Origin: Candidatus Bathyarchaeota archaeon BA2
GTDB taxonomy: Archaea > Thermoproteota > Bathyarchaeia > Bathyarchaeales > Bathyarchaeaceae
DNA length: 42,570 bases
NCBI GenBank assembly: GCA_001399795.1
Contig: LIHK01000055.1
Span: 22,684 to 65,253 of the forward strand
Direction of reading: 5' to 3'
How positions within the stretch are numbered: position 1 is the stretch's first letter; every line of letters begins with the position of its first letter. The notes beneath the pieces are model-generated. The model did no database searches and was not told where the DNA came from. It worked only from the letters and a program-made list of their open reading frames with translations. This document shows, in pieces, positions 17,802-26,341 of the stretch. The position numbers were made by a program, and so were the translations under genes.

Positions 17802-18845
17802 CTACAGCTTTTTCTCTTTCGCTTGAACTGCCTCTTTCAGTTCTGCGGCGGCGTCTTCTGGAGGAACAACGTTTATGAACATTCCCGTGCTCTTCTCGAA
17901 ACCAGCCCATATCGCCAGCCTAGGATAAACTTCCAGATGCCAATGGTAGTAATCCTGAGCCTCCTTACTTGGCGCCATGTGAAAACCGAAATTGTAGGAA
18001 GGATCATTCAACAGTGAATTCAACCCACCGAAACAAGCTCTAAATGCTTTGGCTAAGCTGTTTATCTCCCCCTGAGAAACATCCAACAGCGTTGACTGAT
18101 GTTTTTTGGGTAAAATCCAAAATTCTAAGGGATGCACGCTCGCCCAAGGCGCAAAAACAAAAAAGCTATCGTTTTCCCAAATAAAACGAGGACCATCCTT
18201 CTCTTTTCTCAAAATATCGCAAAACAAACACTTCCCGGTTTTCGTCCAAAACCTTCTGCATGCCCTCAACTCTTCATCCACAATCCTTGGAACAAAAGGA
18301 GTTGCGATAATTTGAGTGTGGGCGTGGGAGAGGGAGGCACCCGCGTCACGCCCATGATTTCTAAAAATTTCGACGTATTTTACGTAAGGCTTCGCTGAAA
18401 GATCGTTTAGTCGGTCAACATGTGCGTTGATAACGTGAACCAGTTGCGAAACTCGCGCCGCACCGGGATGTTCGTTGTGACGGGGCGATTCTATGAGAAC
18501 TTCATGATGACCCACTGCATTTGCGAGGACAGGACTTTCTTTGACCTTTACTTTATCCTTATCCGGAGGAGTGAAAGCTGGATACAAGTTTGGCACGCAT
18601 CTTATGAGCCAGTTTTTGTGGCGGAAACCGTTTTGGTCCCTCTCTTTCCTGATTCCTCCGTTAGAGCGAAGATAAACAAGGACCGCCGGAGGGGTCATGT
18701 GTTCATTGTCAGGGCAGAGGGGACAGACGCCAACCCCTCTTTCTTCAGCCTTTTTCACAAGGTCGGTGGGTCTTCGCTTCCTTTCCTTGGCAATGACGAC
18801 CCATTGATTTAACAAATAATCCCTTCGGATTTCATTGCTTGACAT
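17802..18845 (-). CDS. galT: Galactose-1-phosphate uridylyltransferase-type nucleotidyltransferase
   Basis: 347 residues. RRDYLLNQWVVIAKERKRRP at the N terminus, CPLCPDNEHMTPP (near 41, zinc site), the HIT active-site motif SHAHTQI (near 173) and YYHWHLEVYPR near 296 identify GalT. The family swaps UMP between UDP-glucose and galactose 1-phosphate. Archaeal members may act on other hexose phosphates. The active-site motif reads HAH-x-Q where the classical enzyme has HPHGQ. It lies 22 bases downstream of a glycosyltransferase gene on the same strand, as if the pair supplies and uses a nucleotide sugar. Confidence 0.9.
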   Translation of the reverse strand: MSSNEIRRDYLLNQWVVIAKERKRRPTDLVKKAEERGVGVCPLCPDNEHMTPPAVLVYLRSNGGIRKERDQNGFRHKNWLIRCVPNLYPAFTPPDKDKVKVKESPVLANAVGHHEVLIESPRHNEHPGAARVSQLVHVINAHVDRLNDLSAKPYVKYVEIFRNHGRDAGASLSHAHTQIIATPFVPRIVDEELRACRRFWTKTGKCLFCDILRKEKDGPRFIWENDSFFVFAPWASVHPLEFWILPKKHQSTLLDVSQGEINSLAKAFRACFGGLNSLLNDPSYNFGFHMAPSKEAQDYYHWHLEVYPRLAIWAGFEKSTGMFINVVPPEDAAAELKEAVQAKEKKL

Positions 18846-18867
18846 GGCTTCTATTCTCTTCTAGTCA

Positions 18868-20157
18868 CTACGTCAATTTGTGAGGCTTTTCAGACTTTTT
18901 AGACTTTTTAGATTCTAAGAGTTCCGTATAAAGTTGGGCAGTTCTCTCCGTGGCTTGATCCCAAGTGAACCGTTCAAGAACCCTTTTCCGACCGTTACGG
19001 CCAAGCTGCGCTTTTCTTTCAGGATCTTGTATGGCGTTGACAATTCCCCAAGCGATGTCAGCTGGGTCGTTTGGATTGATGTGGAAACCGCACTGATCTG
19101 GACCGCTCGCGACGACGACTTCCCTCATTCCGCTGACCCCTGTGGCCCCAACAACCACGGGTTTCTCCATACTCATCGCTTCCAGCGTAACAATCCCGAA
19201 AGGTTCATAGAGGCTTGGATAAACGGCCACATCGCACGCTGCGTAGTGGGCGATCCGCTCCTCTTCAGGGATGAATTCGAAGCGGAATTTCACAACTTCT
19301 TTAAGATTTAAGTTGCGAACCAGGCCTTCCAAGTAATCTCGCATTTCTCCGAGACCAACAATCAAAAGTTTGGCTTTGGGAACCTTTTCTAAGACATGGG
19401 GCATCGCTCTAATCAGTTTGTCTACCCCCTTAATCCATACGAGTCTCCCAATGAAAAGCACCATTAGGTCATCGTCTTTAAATCCGTATCTCTGTTTCAC
19501 TTCCTTCGCTTTCTCTTCACTTACTCGTTCAAGGCTGTATTTCTGCGGATCCACCCCATTGTAACACGTTCGAATCTTAGATGCAGGAAAACCTGCCTGT
19601 ATAAGTTCATCTTGCATCGCATAAGAGACTGTCACGACCAAATCTGCCATCTCTGCGCCCCGACGTTCTATGCTGCTTACGACTCCAGACCCATCGCCCA
19701 AGGTCCTTCCCCTTTCATTGGAGTGCACGTGGAAAACAAGGGGCAAACCTAGTTCCTTCTTAATGGAGATGCCCGCAATTACGGAGAGCCAGTCATGAGC
19801 GGCTACTAAATCATACTTGAATTCGTCTCTCCGGACAAGTTCATTGATCAATTTTGAGGCGCTTAAATAGTTGTATACGAGAATTTTGGAGAAAAACTGA
19901 ATGCCTCTACCCCACTTCTTAACGTCTTCTGCGACTACGGCTGGCAAAGAGTCAGATACGTCAATGTGGACGGGTCGATGTATTTCGATGCCTCGAAAGA
20001 GCTCCCTCGTTGGTAGACTACCCTCATCGTCATTCATGGTGAAAACGGTTACGTCGTGACCCAGCAAAACGAACTTCCTCGTTATTTCAGCGGCGTAGGT
20101 TCCCAAGCCTCCGACAATCTTGGGAGGATATTCGTAAACCAGTAAGGCTATCTTCAT
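18868..20157 (-). CDS. Glycogen-synthase-like glycosyltransferase, second copy (GT4)
   Basis: 429 residues. It starts MKIALLVYEYPPKIVGGLGTY, has AAHDWLSVIAGISIKKE near residue 120, FIGRLVWIKGVDKLI near 233, and the donor motif YEPFGIVTLEAMSMEKP near 318. It is a diverged relative of the 16342 gene (WEFPPRVVGGIARH against YEYPPKIVGGLGTY). The last 15 residues are a Lys/Ser-rich tail (ESKKSKKSEKPHKLT) built from a small DNA repeat. It is co-transcribed with galT. Two synthase-like enzymes may divide priming and elongation, or one may make another polysaccharide. Confidence 0.83.
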   Translation of the reverse strand: MKIALLVYEYPPKIVGGLGTYAAEITRKFVLLGHDVTVFTMNDDEGSLPTRELFRGIEIHRPVHIDVSDSLPAVVAEDVKKWGRGIQFFSKILVYNYLSASKLINELVRRDEFKYDLVAAHDWLSVIAGISIKKELGLPLVFHVHSNERGRTLGDGSGVVSSIERRGAEMADLVVTVSYAMQDELIQAGFPASKIRTCYNGVDPQKYSLERVSEEKAKEVKQRYGFKDDDLMVLFIGRLVWIKGVDKLIRAMPHVLEKVPKAKLLIVGLGEMRDYLEGLVRNLNLKEVVKFRFEFIPEEERIAHYAACDVAVYPSLYEPFGIVTLEAMSMEKPVVVGATGVSGMREVVVASGPDQCGFHINPNDPADIAWGIVNAIQDPERKAQLGRNGRKRVLERFTWDQATERTAQLYTELLESKKSKKSEKPHKLT

Positions 20158-20463
20158 TTTAGCTCGACTCCGAATGGCGTCGTATTTTTCCCACCATCTA
20201 CCTAATGATTGATATAACTGGTATGAAAGCTACTTGTATTCAAAAGTTTCTCTCAAAATCTATACCTAAGCGGATGCTACCCGCCACTCCCACTTTTTCT
20301 GTTCCATAGGCGCGCAAGACATGAACGGCAAAATTTGTTCAGAAAGCTGAAGTAACCGTTGCGCAAGCAAAATATATTACTTAAACGTTATATGTTTCTC
20401 TCAAAATATAATAATCCGAAGAAACTAACTAAAAGAGTACCCTTTGGAGGGATATGTGTTACA

Positions 20464-21009
20464 ATGAGCGGGGGTCAAGTTAGGAAGAAAATTCTGGAAG
20501 TGTTAGGGGCGGCTGGAAAACCAGTAAATCTCGGGGAGATAGCCCAAAAAATAGGGATAGGCACCTCCTCGACGATGGGATACTTGCTAGGGCTTATAAA
20601 AGCAAAATATGTTTCTGTACCCCAGAAGCATTACTACACCATAACAAATCTGGGCAAACAAGCCCTAAGCTTGCCAAAGTTCGATAGAAAACTAGCTCTA
20701 AACATCTTAAGCTCCGTGCCTTTCGAAAAAGCTTTTCATTTCCACATAGGAATCAACCAATACTTAGGCGTCTATGCAAACAGCCTCAACGACTTTTGTG
20801 ACAAAATCCAAAAAATCGACTTGAAGTCCATCGCGTTTCACCTCCCACGCAAAGACTTTGAACTATGGCTCCGTGGCTTGGGAGACCTAGAATTGGCTGA
20901 AAAGATGGAGCTAATCCGTGGGATGGGATTGTCTGGGGAGGACCTTCGGAAAAAAGTTTACGAGACTGTTAAGTCTCGATGTGAAGAATTGGCGGAATTT
21001 GCCAAGTAA
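20464..21009 (+). CDS. Winged-helix regulator with the amylase C-terminal (DUF5752-like) domain
   Basis: 181 residues. Residues 1-70 form a winged helix (RKKILEVLGAAGKPVNLGEI then IGTSSTMGYLLGLIKAKYVS). Residues from about 85 to 175 match the C-terminal domain of the GH57 amylase at 13171-14769: both have K-x-F-x-F, SL-x-x-F, SI-x-FH, R-x-DFE-x-W, LA-x-K, LR-x-K and SR-x-x-EL in the same order. A regulator sharing a domain with the enzyme suggests a common ligand or partner, perhaps an alpha-glucan. The ATG at 20464 is taken as the start, with ggaggga about 13 bases upstream; an in-frame TTG at 20359 would add 35 residues. An A/T-rich atatattacttaa at about 20371 may be the TATA box. Confidence 0.72.
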   Translation: MSGGQVRKKILEVLGAAGKPVNLGEIAQKIGIGTSSTMGYLLGLIKAKYVSVPQKHYYTITNLGKQALSLPKFDRKLALNILSSVPFEKAFHFHIGINQYLGVYANSLNDFCDKIQKIDLKSIAFHLPRKDFELWLRGLGDLELAEKMELIRGMGLSGEDLRKKVYETVKSRCEELAEFAK

Positions 21010-21086
21010 CAAATCAGGCTTAGCAGAAGGAACGAATCTTCCAGAGTAGATGATCCTCAGACAGAAAGAAAGAGGGAAGGTTAGGG

Positions 21087-22214
21087 TTAGGATTCTGCTC
21101 CCACAAATTTGTCCTTCAACTTTTCCAAGACCTTGGGCAAAGTGGTGTATTCCATAGTCTCAGCGCTTAGACGAGCTGGCTCAAACTCCCCCATCCGACG
21201 AAGAGCCACAGCATATTCAACAGCCTCACGACGAGCTAAATCAAAGGCCGGATCATCAAATAAATCGCTTATCAAGGGATCGCCGTTGTCATCGCTGGCA
21301 ATCTTACCATGGCCAACCTGAAAACCGAGGGCAACGATCCTTGGAGGTCCATCAAAGGCCGTGCATTTGCTGTCCTTTAATCCCACGGGCATCAAGGGAC
21401 CCCAGTGACTGCCGCGCATCCAACCCTCAACAAAGTAGGTGTGCATAAAGGGCACTAGAATCTCTCCAAGGGCTGGTAAGCCATGTTGAGCCCTCACAAT
21501 GGAGACAGGATCGTCCTTGCCAACGTATTTACCTGCAATCAACGACAGCCTAGTCGTGCTAGTTGCAGCGCATATGAGATCGTCCCTAGCTCTCCATACA
21601 CGTGAAACCACGTAACGCCCAGGGGTCCCAATCAATGCAATTAAATCATACATTTCTTCAGGACACTTCAAAACAACCTTCTTGTTTTCCATCACGTCGA
21701 GAACTTCAAATTTGAAGCCGCCAGCCATGCCAGGGTCAATTACGAGCCCCGCAGTGTTGCTAGGGTCAGCAAATATTTTGAACATGGGATAATTGAAGGC
21801 ACCCGGCTCCGTCTTGTCAGCCGCAAAGACAACGAAGGGGTCTGAGCCCCGCTCTTCAATTTCCATTTCAGCTACGCCGGGGCCCATTCCGCGAACGTTC
21901 CCGCTGAAGGCTGTTCTCAAAATGTCTTGACCCGCACCGTACAGTTTAAGGCTTTTAGCTTTTTCGACAGCCTCTAGGAAAGTGTCCCAAGCCAGCTTGT
22001 GAATATCAGGGTTGTTTTCTCCCTTTTTGTGGACCATGAGGAATTCAAGGTCGTCTCCGGCATTAAACACGTAATAGCTGTTGATAAGCCCGCTTTTTTG
22101 AGCCTTTTTTAAACATTTTTCTCCAATGTCTAGTAGTGGCTTGGGCACAGTGTGGTGTCCGGCCAAGGAACCGATGTCGCATTTAATTACTGACACTGTA
22201 GTTTTTTCTGGCAT
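21087..22214 (-). CDS. fbp: Bifunctional fructose-1,6-bisphosphate aldolase/phosphatase
   Basis: 375 residues, typical length. The N terminus VIKCDIGSLAGHHTVP carries metal-binding aspartate and histidine. GAGQDILRTAFSGNVRGMGP, AADKTEPGAFNYP and LIGTPGRYVVSRVW are family hallmarks that include the flexible lysine/tyrosine loops used to switch activity. The enzyme joins dihydroxyacetone phosphate and glyceraldehyde phosphate and then dephosphorylates the product to fructose 6-phosphate, making gluconeogenesis irreversible. It matches tpiA upstream in the window and feeds the glycogen cluster. Confidence 0.97.
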   Translation of the reverse strand: MPEKTTVSVIKCDIGSLAGHHTVPKPLLDIGEKCLKKAQKSGLINSYYVFNAGDDLEFLMVHKKGENNPDIHKLAWDTFLEAVEKAKSLKLYGAGQDILRTAFSGNVRGMGPGVAEMEIEERGSDPFVVFAADKTEPGAFNYPMFKIFADPSNTAGLVIDPGMAGGFKFEVLDVMENKKVVLKCPEEMYDLIALIGTPGRYVVSRVWRARDDLICAATSTTRLSLIAGKYVGKDDPVSIVRAQHGLPALGEILVPFMHTYFVEGWMRGSHWGPLMPVGLKDSKCTAFDGPPRIVALGFQVGHGKIASDDNGDPLISDLFDDPAFDLARREAVEYAVALRRMGEFEPARLSAETMEYTTLPKVLEKLKDKFVGAES

Positions 22215-22430
22215 CTTATATGCCTCCTAAATCTCAAATCCCATGTAGTTTCTCTAATAGTATCTTAAAAGACTTCTGAATCGCGGGTAATTGTTTTGTG
22301 AAAAGGTGTGCCCCCGCGTCATAGCATACACAAAGTAAAGGAGGAGTTTAGGACACACTTCTAGAGGAAAAAACGTAAGACTTACATATTTCGCGGTTGA
22401 AAATTGAGTTTCTCAGCAGAGGAGACAGGG

Positions 22431-23279
22431 ATGAAAATCATATTTTCAGAAAAATGTTTGGAATATAGTTGGCCTGGACACATAGAAGGACCAGAGAGAG
22501 TTGAAAAAGCCTTCGAATTTCTTAAACGAAAACACGAGTTTTTAAAGCCGAAGCCAGCCTCAGTGGAAGACCTACTAAAAGTTCACAGCAAAGAATACGT
22601 TGACCTCATCAGAAATGCGAGGGCTGGAAGCTATTTAGATGGAGATACACCGGTCCCTGAAAATATTTATGAATACGCATGTCTTTCGGCTGGCGGGGCA
22701 ATACTGGCTGCCAGAGAAAAAGGTTTTTCGCTCATGAGACCTCCTGGCCATCATGCAGGTAGAGACGGCAAAGCCTTGGGCGCACTCACGTTAGGCTTCT
22801 GTTATTTCAACAACATTGCCATAGCCGTGAAAAGCTTGGATTTACCAACCTTGATTCTGGACATTGACGGCCACCATGGGAACGGAACTCAAGAAATTTT
22901 CTTGGGAGACCCTAAGGTTACATACATCTCTTTACATAGGTATCCGCATTATCCTGGAACAGGCCTCCGGTCTCAAGGCAATTGTTTGAACTTTCCGTTA
23001 TCATATCCAACCGGTGATTCTTTATACCTGAAAACTTTGGACAAAGCGCTGAGCCAAGTGGGTATGGAAAGCATTGAGGTTGTTGGAATCTCAGCTGGAT
23101 TCGATGCCCATCAAGGAGACTTGGCTTCGTTAGGTTTAAGTGTTGGGTGTTACCGAGAAATTGGTAGAAAGGTGGGAGCTCTAGGAAAATCAACCTTTGG
23201 CGTGTTGGAAGGTGGCTACATAGGCGAGAACATAAGCAGAGACGTGCACGAACTTACCCAAGGACTGGAAGAAAGATGA
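22431..23279 (+). CDS. Histone-deacetylase-family deacylase
   Basis: 282 residues from the ATG at 22431, which follows gaggagacag; an in-frame TTG at 22404 is less likely. RPPGHHAG (near 112) holds the catalytic His pair, DIDGHHGNG the first zinc ligands, SAGFDAH the last aspartate and LEGGY the catalytic tyrosine. The class is acetoin utilisation/AcuC and acetylpolyamine amidohydrolase-like. It could deacetylate proteins or polyamines. Archaeal histones or Alba are possible targets, but no substrate can be read. The radical SAM gene follows after about 20 bases. Confidence 0.88.
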   Translation: MKIIFSEKCLEYSWPGHIEGPERVEKAFEFLKRKHEFLKPKPASVEDLLKVHSKEYVDLIRNARAGSYLDGDTPVPENIYEYACLSAGGAILAAREKGFSLMRPPGHHAGRDGKALGALTLGFCYFNNIAIAVKSLDLPTLILDIDGHHGNGTQEIFLGDPKVTYISLHRYPHYPGTGLRSQGNCLNFPLSYPTGDSLYLKTLDKALSQVGMESIEVVGISAGFDAHQGDLASLGLSVGCYREIGRKVGALGKSTFGVLEGGYIGENISRDVHELTQGLEER

Positions 23280-23300
23280 AATGGAGTGACAACATGAACC

Positions 23301-24428
23301 ATGAGCTTACCGGAACTTGAAAGATTAAAAGAATATTCCTTCGAAATAGGCCCCATAAGACCACCTTCAGAAGGTGGAAGCCGCTCCCTCCTCATAAGGG
23401 CAACCCGCAACTGTCCATGGAACCTATGCAAGTTTTGTTACGGCACCCCATATAACCGAGAACGGTTTCAACTCAGAAGCGCAGAAGAAATAAAAAGGGA
23501 CATAGACACAGCAAAGGCGATCAGCGAGTTAATAAAGGTTATAGCAAAAAAACTTGGAGGCATGGATTGGGCAGCCAGACTGATTGATCCCCATTTTCTC
23601 TGCAACAAGGACTTCATGGAACTGGACGAAAAAGAGTCCAAGAATTTTCAAAGCGTTGTTAACGTGTTTAACTGGCTTCATTCCGGCGCAAAAAGCGCGT
23701 TTTTACAAGACGCGAACAGTTTGGTCATGCGCACCAACGAACTGGTCGAAGTGATAAGATATCTGAAGCAGGCCTTCCCAAGCCTGGAAAGGATAACGTC
23801 TTACGCTAGGGCGAAGACCCTTGCCCAGAAAACCAAAACCCTAGAAGAACTGAAGGAGCTGCGCAAAGCTGGACTCTCAAGACTGCATGTTGGTTTAGAA
23901 ACTGGCGACGACGAGTTACTGAAATACGTTAACAAAGGCGTTACCAGCGAAGAGCATGTTTTGGCAGGTAGAAAGGCTAAGGAAGCAGGCTTCGAGCTTT
24001 CAGAATACTGGATGCCAAGCTTAGGTGGAAAAACCATGTCAGAGCAGCATGCAAGAAACACTGCTAGAGTTTTAAATGAAATAAACCCAGATTTCGTGAG
24101 GTCGAGAAGGTTTGTTCCTCGTAAGGCAACATCACTATTCGAAGAATGGAGGAAAGGTGAGTTTCAACTGCTTTCACCTCATGAGGAGCTAAGAGAAATC
24201 CAAACGATGATAGAGAATCTAGAGATTACAGGCAAGGTGTGTTTTGACCATTTCATAAATCCAGCCTATAGAATGGGCTCTGACTACGTTTGGTTGTTTA
24301 AACAAGATTACGACGGATACAAGTTTCCAGAGGAAAAGCCTAAGGTCCTAGACCTTATAAAATACGGCTTGGGAATTGACGAGTCGCTTTTCACGCGGGC
24401 GGAAGATTTGGTTGAGCTGTCGCTTTGA
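23301..24428 (+). CDS. Radical SAM protein with a CX4CX2C cluster motif
   Basis: 375 residues. ATRNCPWNLCKFCYGTPY near residue 34 contains the SAM-cluster cysteines, but with four residues between the first and second cysteine instead of the usual three. YARAKTLAQK, LSRLHVGLETGDDELL and VNKGVTSEEHV are the following barrel strands of Elp3/MiaB-like radical SAM enzymes. No TRAM, B12 or second iron-sulfur domain is visible. The substrate is unknown. The ATG follows a ggagtg. It is probably co-transcribed with the deacylase. Confidence 0.83.
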   Translation: MSLPELERLKEYSFEIGPIRPPSEGGSRSLLIRATRNCPWNLCKFCYGTPYNRERFQLRSAEEIKRDIDTAKAISELIKVIAKKLGGMDWAARLIDPHFLCNKDFMELDEKESKNFQSVVNVFNWLHSGAKSAFLQDANSLVMRTNELVEVIRYLKQAFPSLERITSYARAKTLAQKTKTLEELKELRKAGLSRLHVGLETGDDELLKYVNKGVTSEEHVLAGRKAKEAGFELSEYWMPSLGGKTMSEQHARNTARVLNEINPDFVRSRRFVPRKATSLFEEWRKGEFQLLSPHEELREIQTMIENLEITGKVCFDHFINPAYRMGSDYVWLFKQDYDGYKFPEEKPKVLDLIKYGLGIDESLFTRAEDLVELSL

Positions 24429-24537
24429 CAGCTCGCGGGAAAAGTTAAAGGTTTTGCATTCACGTTTTGACGCGTTACTTGATTTTTGTTTCTAGTTTTC
24501 TGTTGGTGAGTGTGGCGCGAGGTCACGTGAACGCCCT

Positions 24538-24945
24538 TCACAATGTACTTGATTCTCTTTCTGATGCCTCTTCATCAGGCATAGGCGCGTGCACATCTCT
24601 TATGATCCTCATAACATGCCATCCACGAAGCCTGTCTTTTTTGTAGATGTGAATCAAACCGCACTTTTCGCATTGTGCACGTGCGCGTCCAGTTTGAAGG
24701 TTAATATCGTATACCTTTAATGGGGAGCGACACTCTACACATCTTTCAATCTCTTTCGGTATTGTAAACCAATTTAACAAAGCAGAACGCGTCTTACCTT
24801 TTAGAACAGAATCAAGGGTATGCTGGTGCCCACAGTGAATACATTCTGCCAAGACTTGGTGTTTGGTCATTCTGGTTAAGCGAAACTCGTTTCTTCCACA
24901 TCCATAACATTTGGTTTCTTTTGATTCGTACTTCTCTTCCTTCAT
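24538..24945 (-). CDS. Protein with two zinc ribbons (unknown)
   Basis: 135 residues with four cysteine pairs: CYGC (near 13), CIHC (near 36), CVEC (near 69) and CEKC (near 91), giving two zinc ribbons. Between them is a helical, hydrophobic stretch with SALLNWF. The tail is acidic (MPDEEASERESS). Similar double-ribbon proteins in archaea bind nucleic acid, but I do not recognise this family. Confidence 0.62.
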   Translation of the reverse strand: MKEEKYESKETKCYGCGRNEFRLTRMTKHQVLAECIHCGHQHTLDSVLKGKTRSALLNWFTIPKEIERCVECRSPLKVYDINLQTGRARAQCEKCGLIHIYKKDRLRGWHVMRIIRDVHAPMPDEEASERESSTL

Positions 24946-24990
24946 GGTTTATCTAACTCTTCATTGAGTTTATCCATTTTTAAAGTTGCC

Positions 24991-25010
24991 CATGCGCACG
25001 CGTGCATATA
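24991..25010 (+). other. 20-base alternating purine-pyrimidine tract
   Basis: The tract catgcgcacgcgtgcatata alternates perfectly over 20 bases and contains the 10-base palindrome gcacgcgtgc. A second one, gcgcgcgcat, lies at 25094-25103. Both are in the 212-base gap between the zinc-ribbon gene and the divergent glycoside-hydrolase-like gene, which otherwise holds an A/T-rich aatttatag (about 25110), a likely TATA box for the latter. Confidence 0.55.
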
Positions 25011-25157
25011 GTAGAGGAAGAGATATGTCTAATGAATAAACAGTGAACAGCGACACTAAGCGTTTGGCACCATCACCTTTCAACTGGGTCTTAGCGCGCG
25101 CATCAAGTAAAATTTATAGACGGGTGGAAATGTAGTCCTTCCGAGGATGAAGGATAC

Positions 25158-26255
25158 ATGCCATACTTAAGGGGAATTTACGGTCCCCTGAACGAACGCG
25201 CCTTAACCACTTATCAAAAATCGGGAATAGATGCAGTCTTCACCTACCTTGAAGGCAATGTTAAAGATAAGGAAAAAGTGAAGTGTGCCAGAGAAAGGGG
25301 TTTGAAGGTTTATGCAAGTACATGGACTTTTGGGGCTCCTACAAAGAGAGCGATCTTTGGAGTTGAGAATATTTATGGCGTGAAAAGCTTGTGGAATGAA
25401 ACTGGATGCCCAAACAATTGTGTTGTAAGGGAAAATAACCTTGCTTGGGTTAGGAATGTCCTAGAGAATCTGGAGATAAACGGATTAATACTAGACGGAG
25501 TGAGGTTCCCTTCTCTGGGAAGTGGACTGCAATCTTTCTCGTCATGTTTCTGTCAACATTGTAGGGAAAAGGCTGAGAATCTAGGGTATGATCTATCCTT
25601 TATAAAAGGGAGATTAAAAACACTTGGCTTTCAGGACTTATTGAGACTCACATCATCTTACAGTGATGCTTCATCTAATCTTTCGGCGGACAGGAGGTTG
25701 CAGGACTGGCTGGAGTTCCGCCGTCAGAGTATAAACGAGCATGTGGGAAACGTAAGGAATATGGCGAAAGTTATAGACCAAAGAATTGAAGTGGGGGCGG
25801 CCATATTCGCTCCTACACTCGCTCCCTTAGTGGGGCAGAATTACGGCGACTTAGGACAGATTCTAGACTTTCTTCAGCCTATGATGTATCACAAGGGGGA
25901 CGGGATTGCATGCATAAATTATGAGTTGGCAAAGTTAGTGGAGGGCTTTTTTACTGATGGAAAGAAGCAAGCCGAGGCTCTAAAAAGCCTCTACAAGCTT
26001 TTCGGTTGGGATGGGCTTAACCTTCCTCTAAACCCCCAGATATTAGTGAAGGAAGGACTTTCCCCATCTCTTATGGAAGAAGAAGTAAGAAGAGCTGAAA
26101 GATTAGTAGGAGAAAATGTGAACAAGATAACCCCGCTATTCTTTATACATAATTTAGCTCTTACAGAAGTGAAGACTTTAATGGAAGCGGCGGAAAAGCA
26201 GAAAAAGAGAGGTATCGCCTACTTCGCTTACTTCAAAGGTTTCGGAGAAGATTGA
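25158..26255 (+). CDS. Glycoside-hydrolase-like TIM-barrel protein
   Basis: 365 residues. The N terminus (GIDAVFTYLEG, then RGLKVYASTWTFGAP) reads as early strands of a barrel. INGLILDGVRFPSLGSG near residue 110 is the LDGxRxPS motif of uncharacterised hydrolase-like barrels, and CFCQHCREKAENLGYD follows, a C-x-x-C cluster also seen in such proteins. LDFLQPMMYHKGDG is a late strand with likely active-site residues. No signal peptide is seen, so it probably acts in the cytoplasm. It could be a glycosidase or an inactive relative. The stop codon runs into a 12-base GC palindrome. Confidence 0.6.
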   Translation: MPYLRGIYGPLNERALTTYQKSGIDAVFTYLEGNVKDKEKVKCARERGLKVYASTWTFGAPTKRAIFGVENIYGVKSLWNETGCPNNCVVRENNLAWVRNVLENLEINGLILDGVRFPSLGSGLQSFSSCFCQHCREKAENLGYDLSFIKGRLKTLGFQDLLRLTSSYSDASSNLSADRRLQDWLEFRRQSINEHVGNVRNMAKVIDQRIEVGAAIFAPTLAPLVGQNYGDLGQILDFLQPMMYHKGDGIACINYELAKLVEGFFTDGKKQAEALKSLYKLFGWDGLNLPLNPQILVKEGLSPSLMEEEVRRAERLVGENVNKITPLFFIHNLALTEVKTLMEAAEKQKKRGIAYFAYFKGFGED

Positions 26256-26266
26256 TGCGCGCGCAT
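26255..26266 (+). other. Palindrome atgcgcgcgcat at the stop codon
   Basis: A perfect 12-base palindrome begins at the last base of the preceding TGA stop. The same class of tract follows directly after the stop at 638. Confidence 0.55.
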
Positions 26267-26341
26267 AAAAATTAACGAAACAAAGGTATACATGTAAAGG
26301 TTTTTAGCTGTTCTAATCAAACTAGGTGTGGGAAAACCGTC

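Noticed and set aside
18934-19311. 125-residue plus-strand frame inside the second glycosyltransferase
   Set aside because: Shadow of the minus-strand gene, which has the conserved donor-binding motifs.
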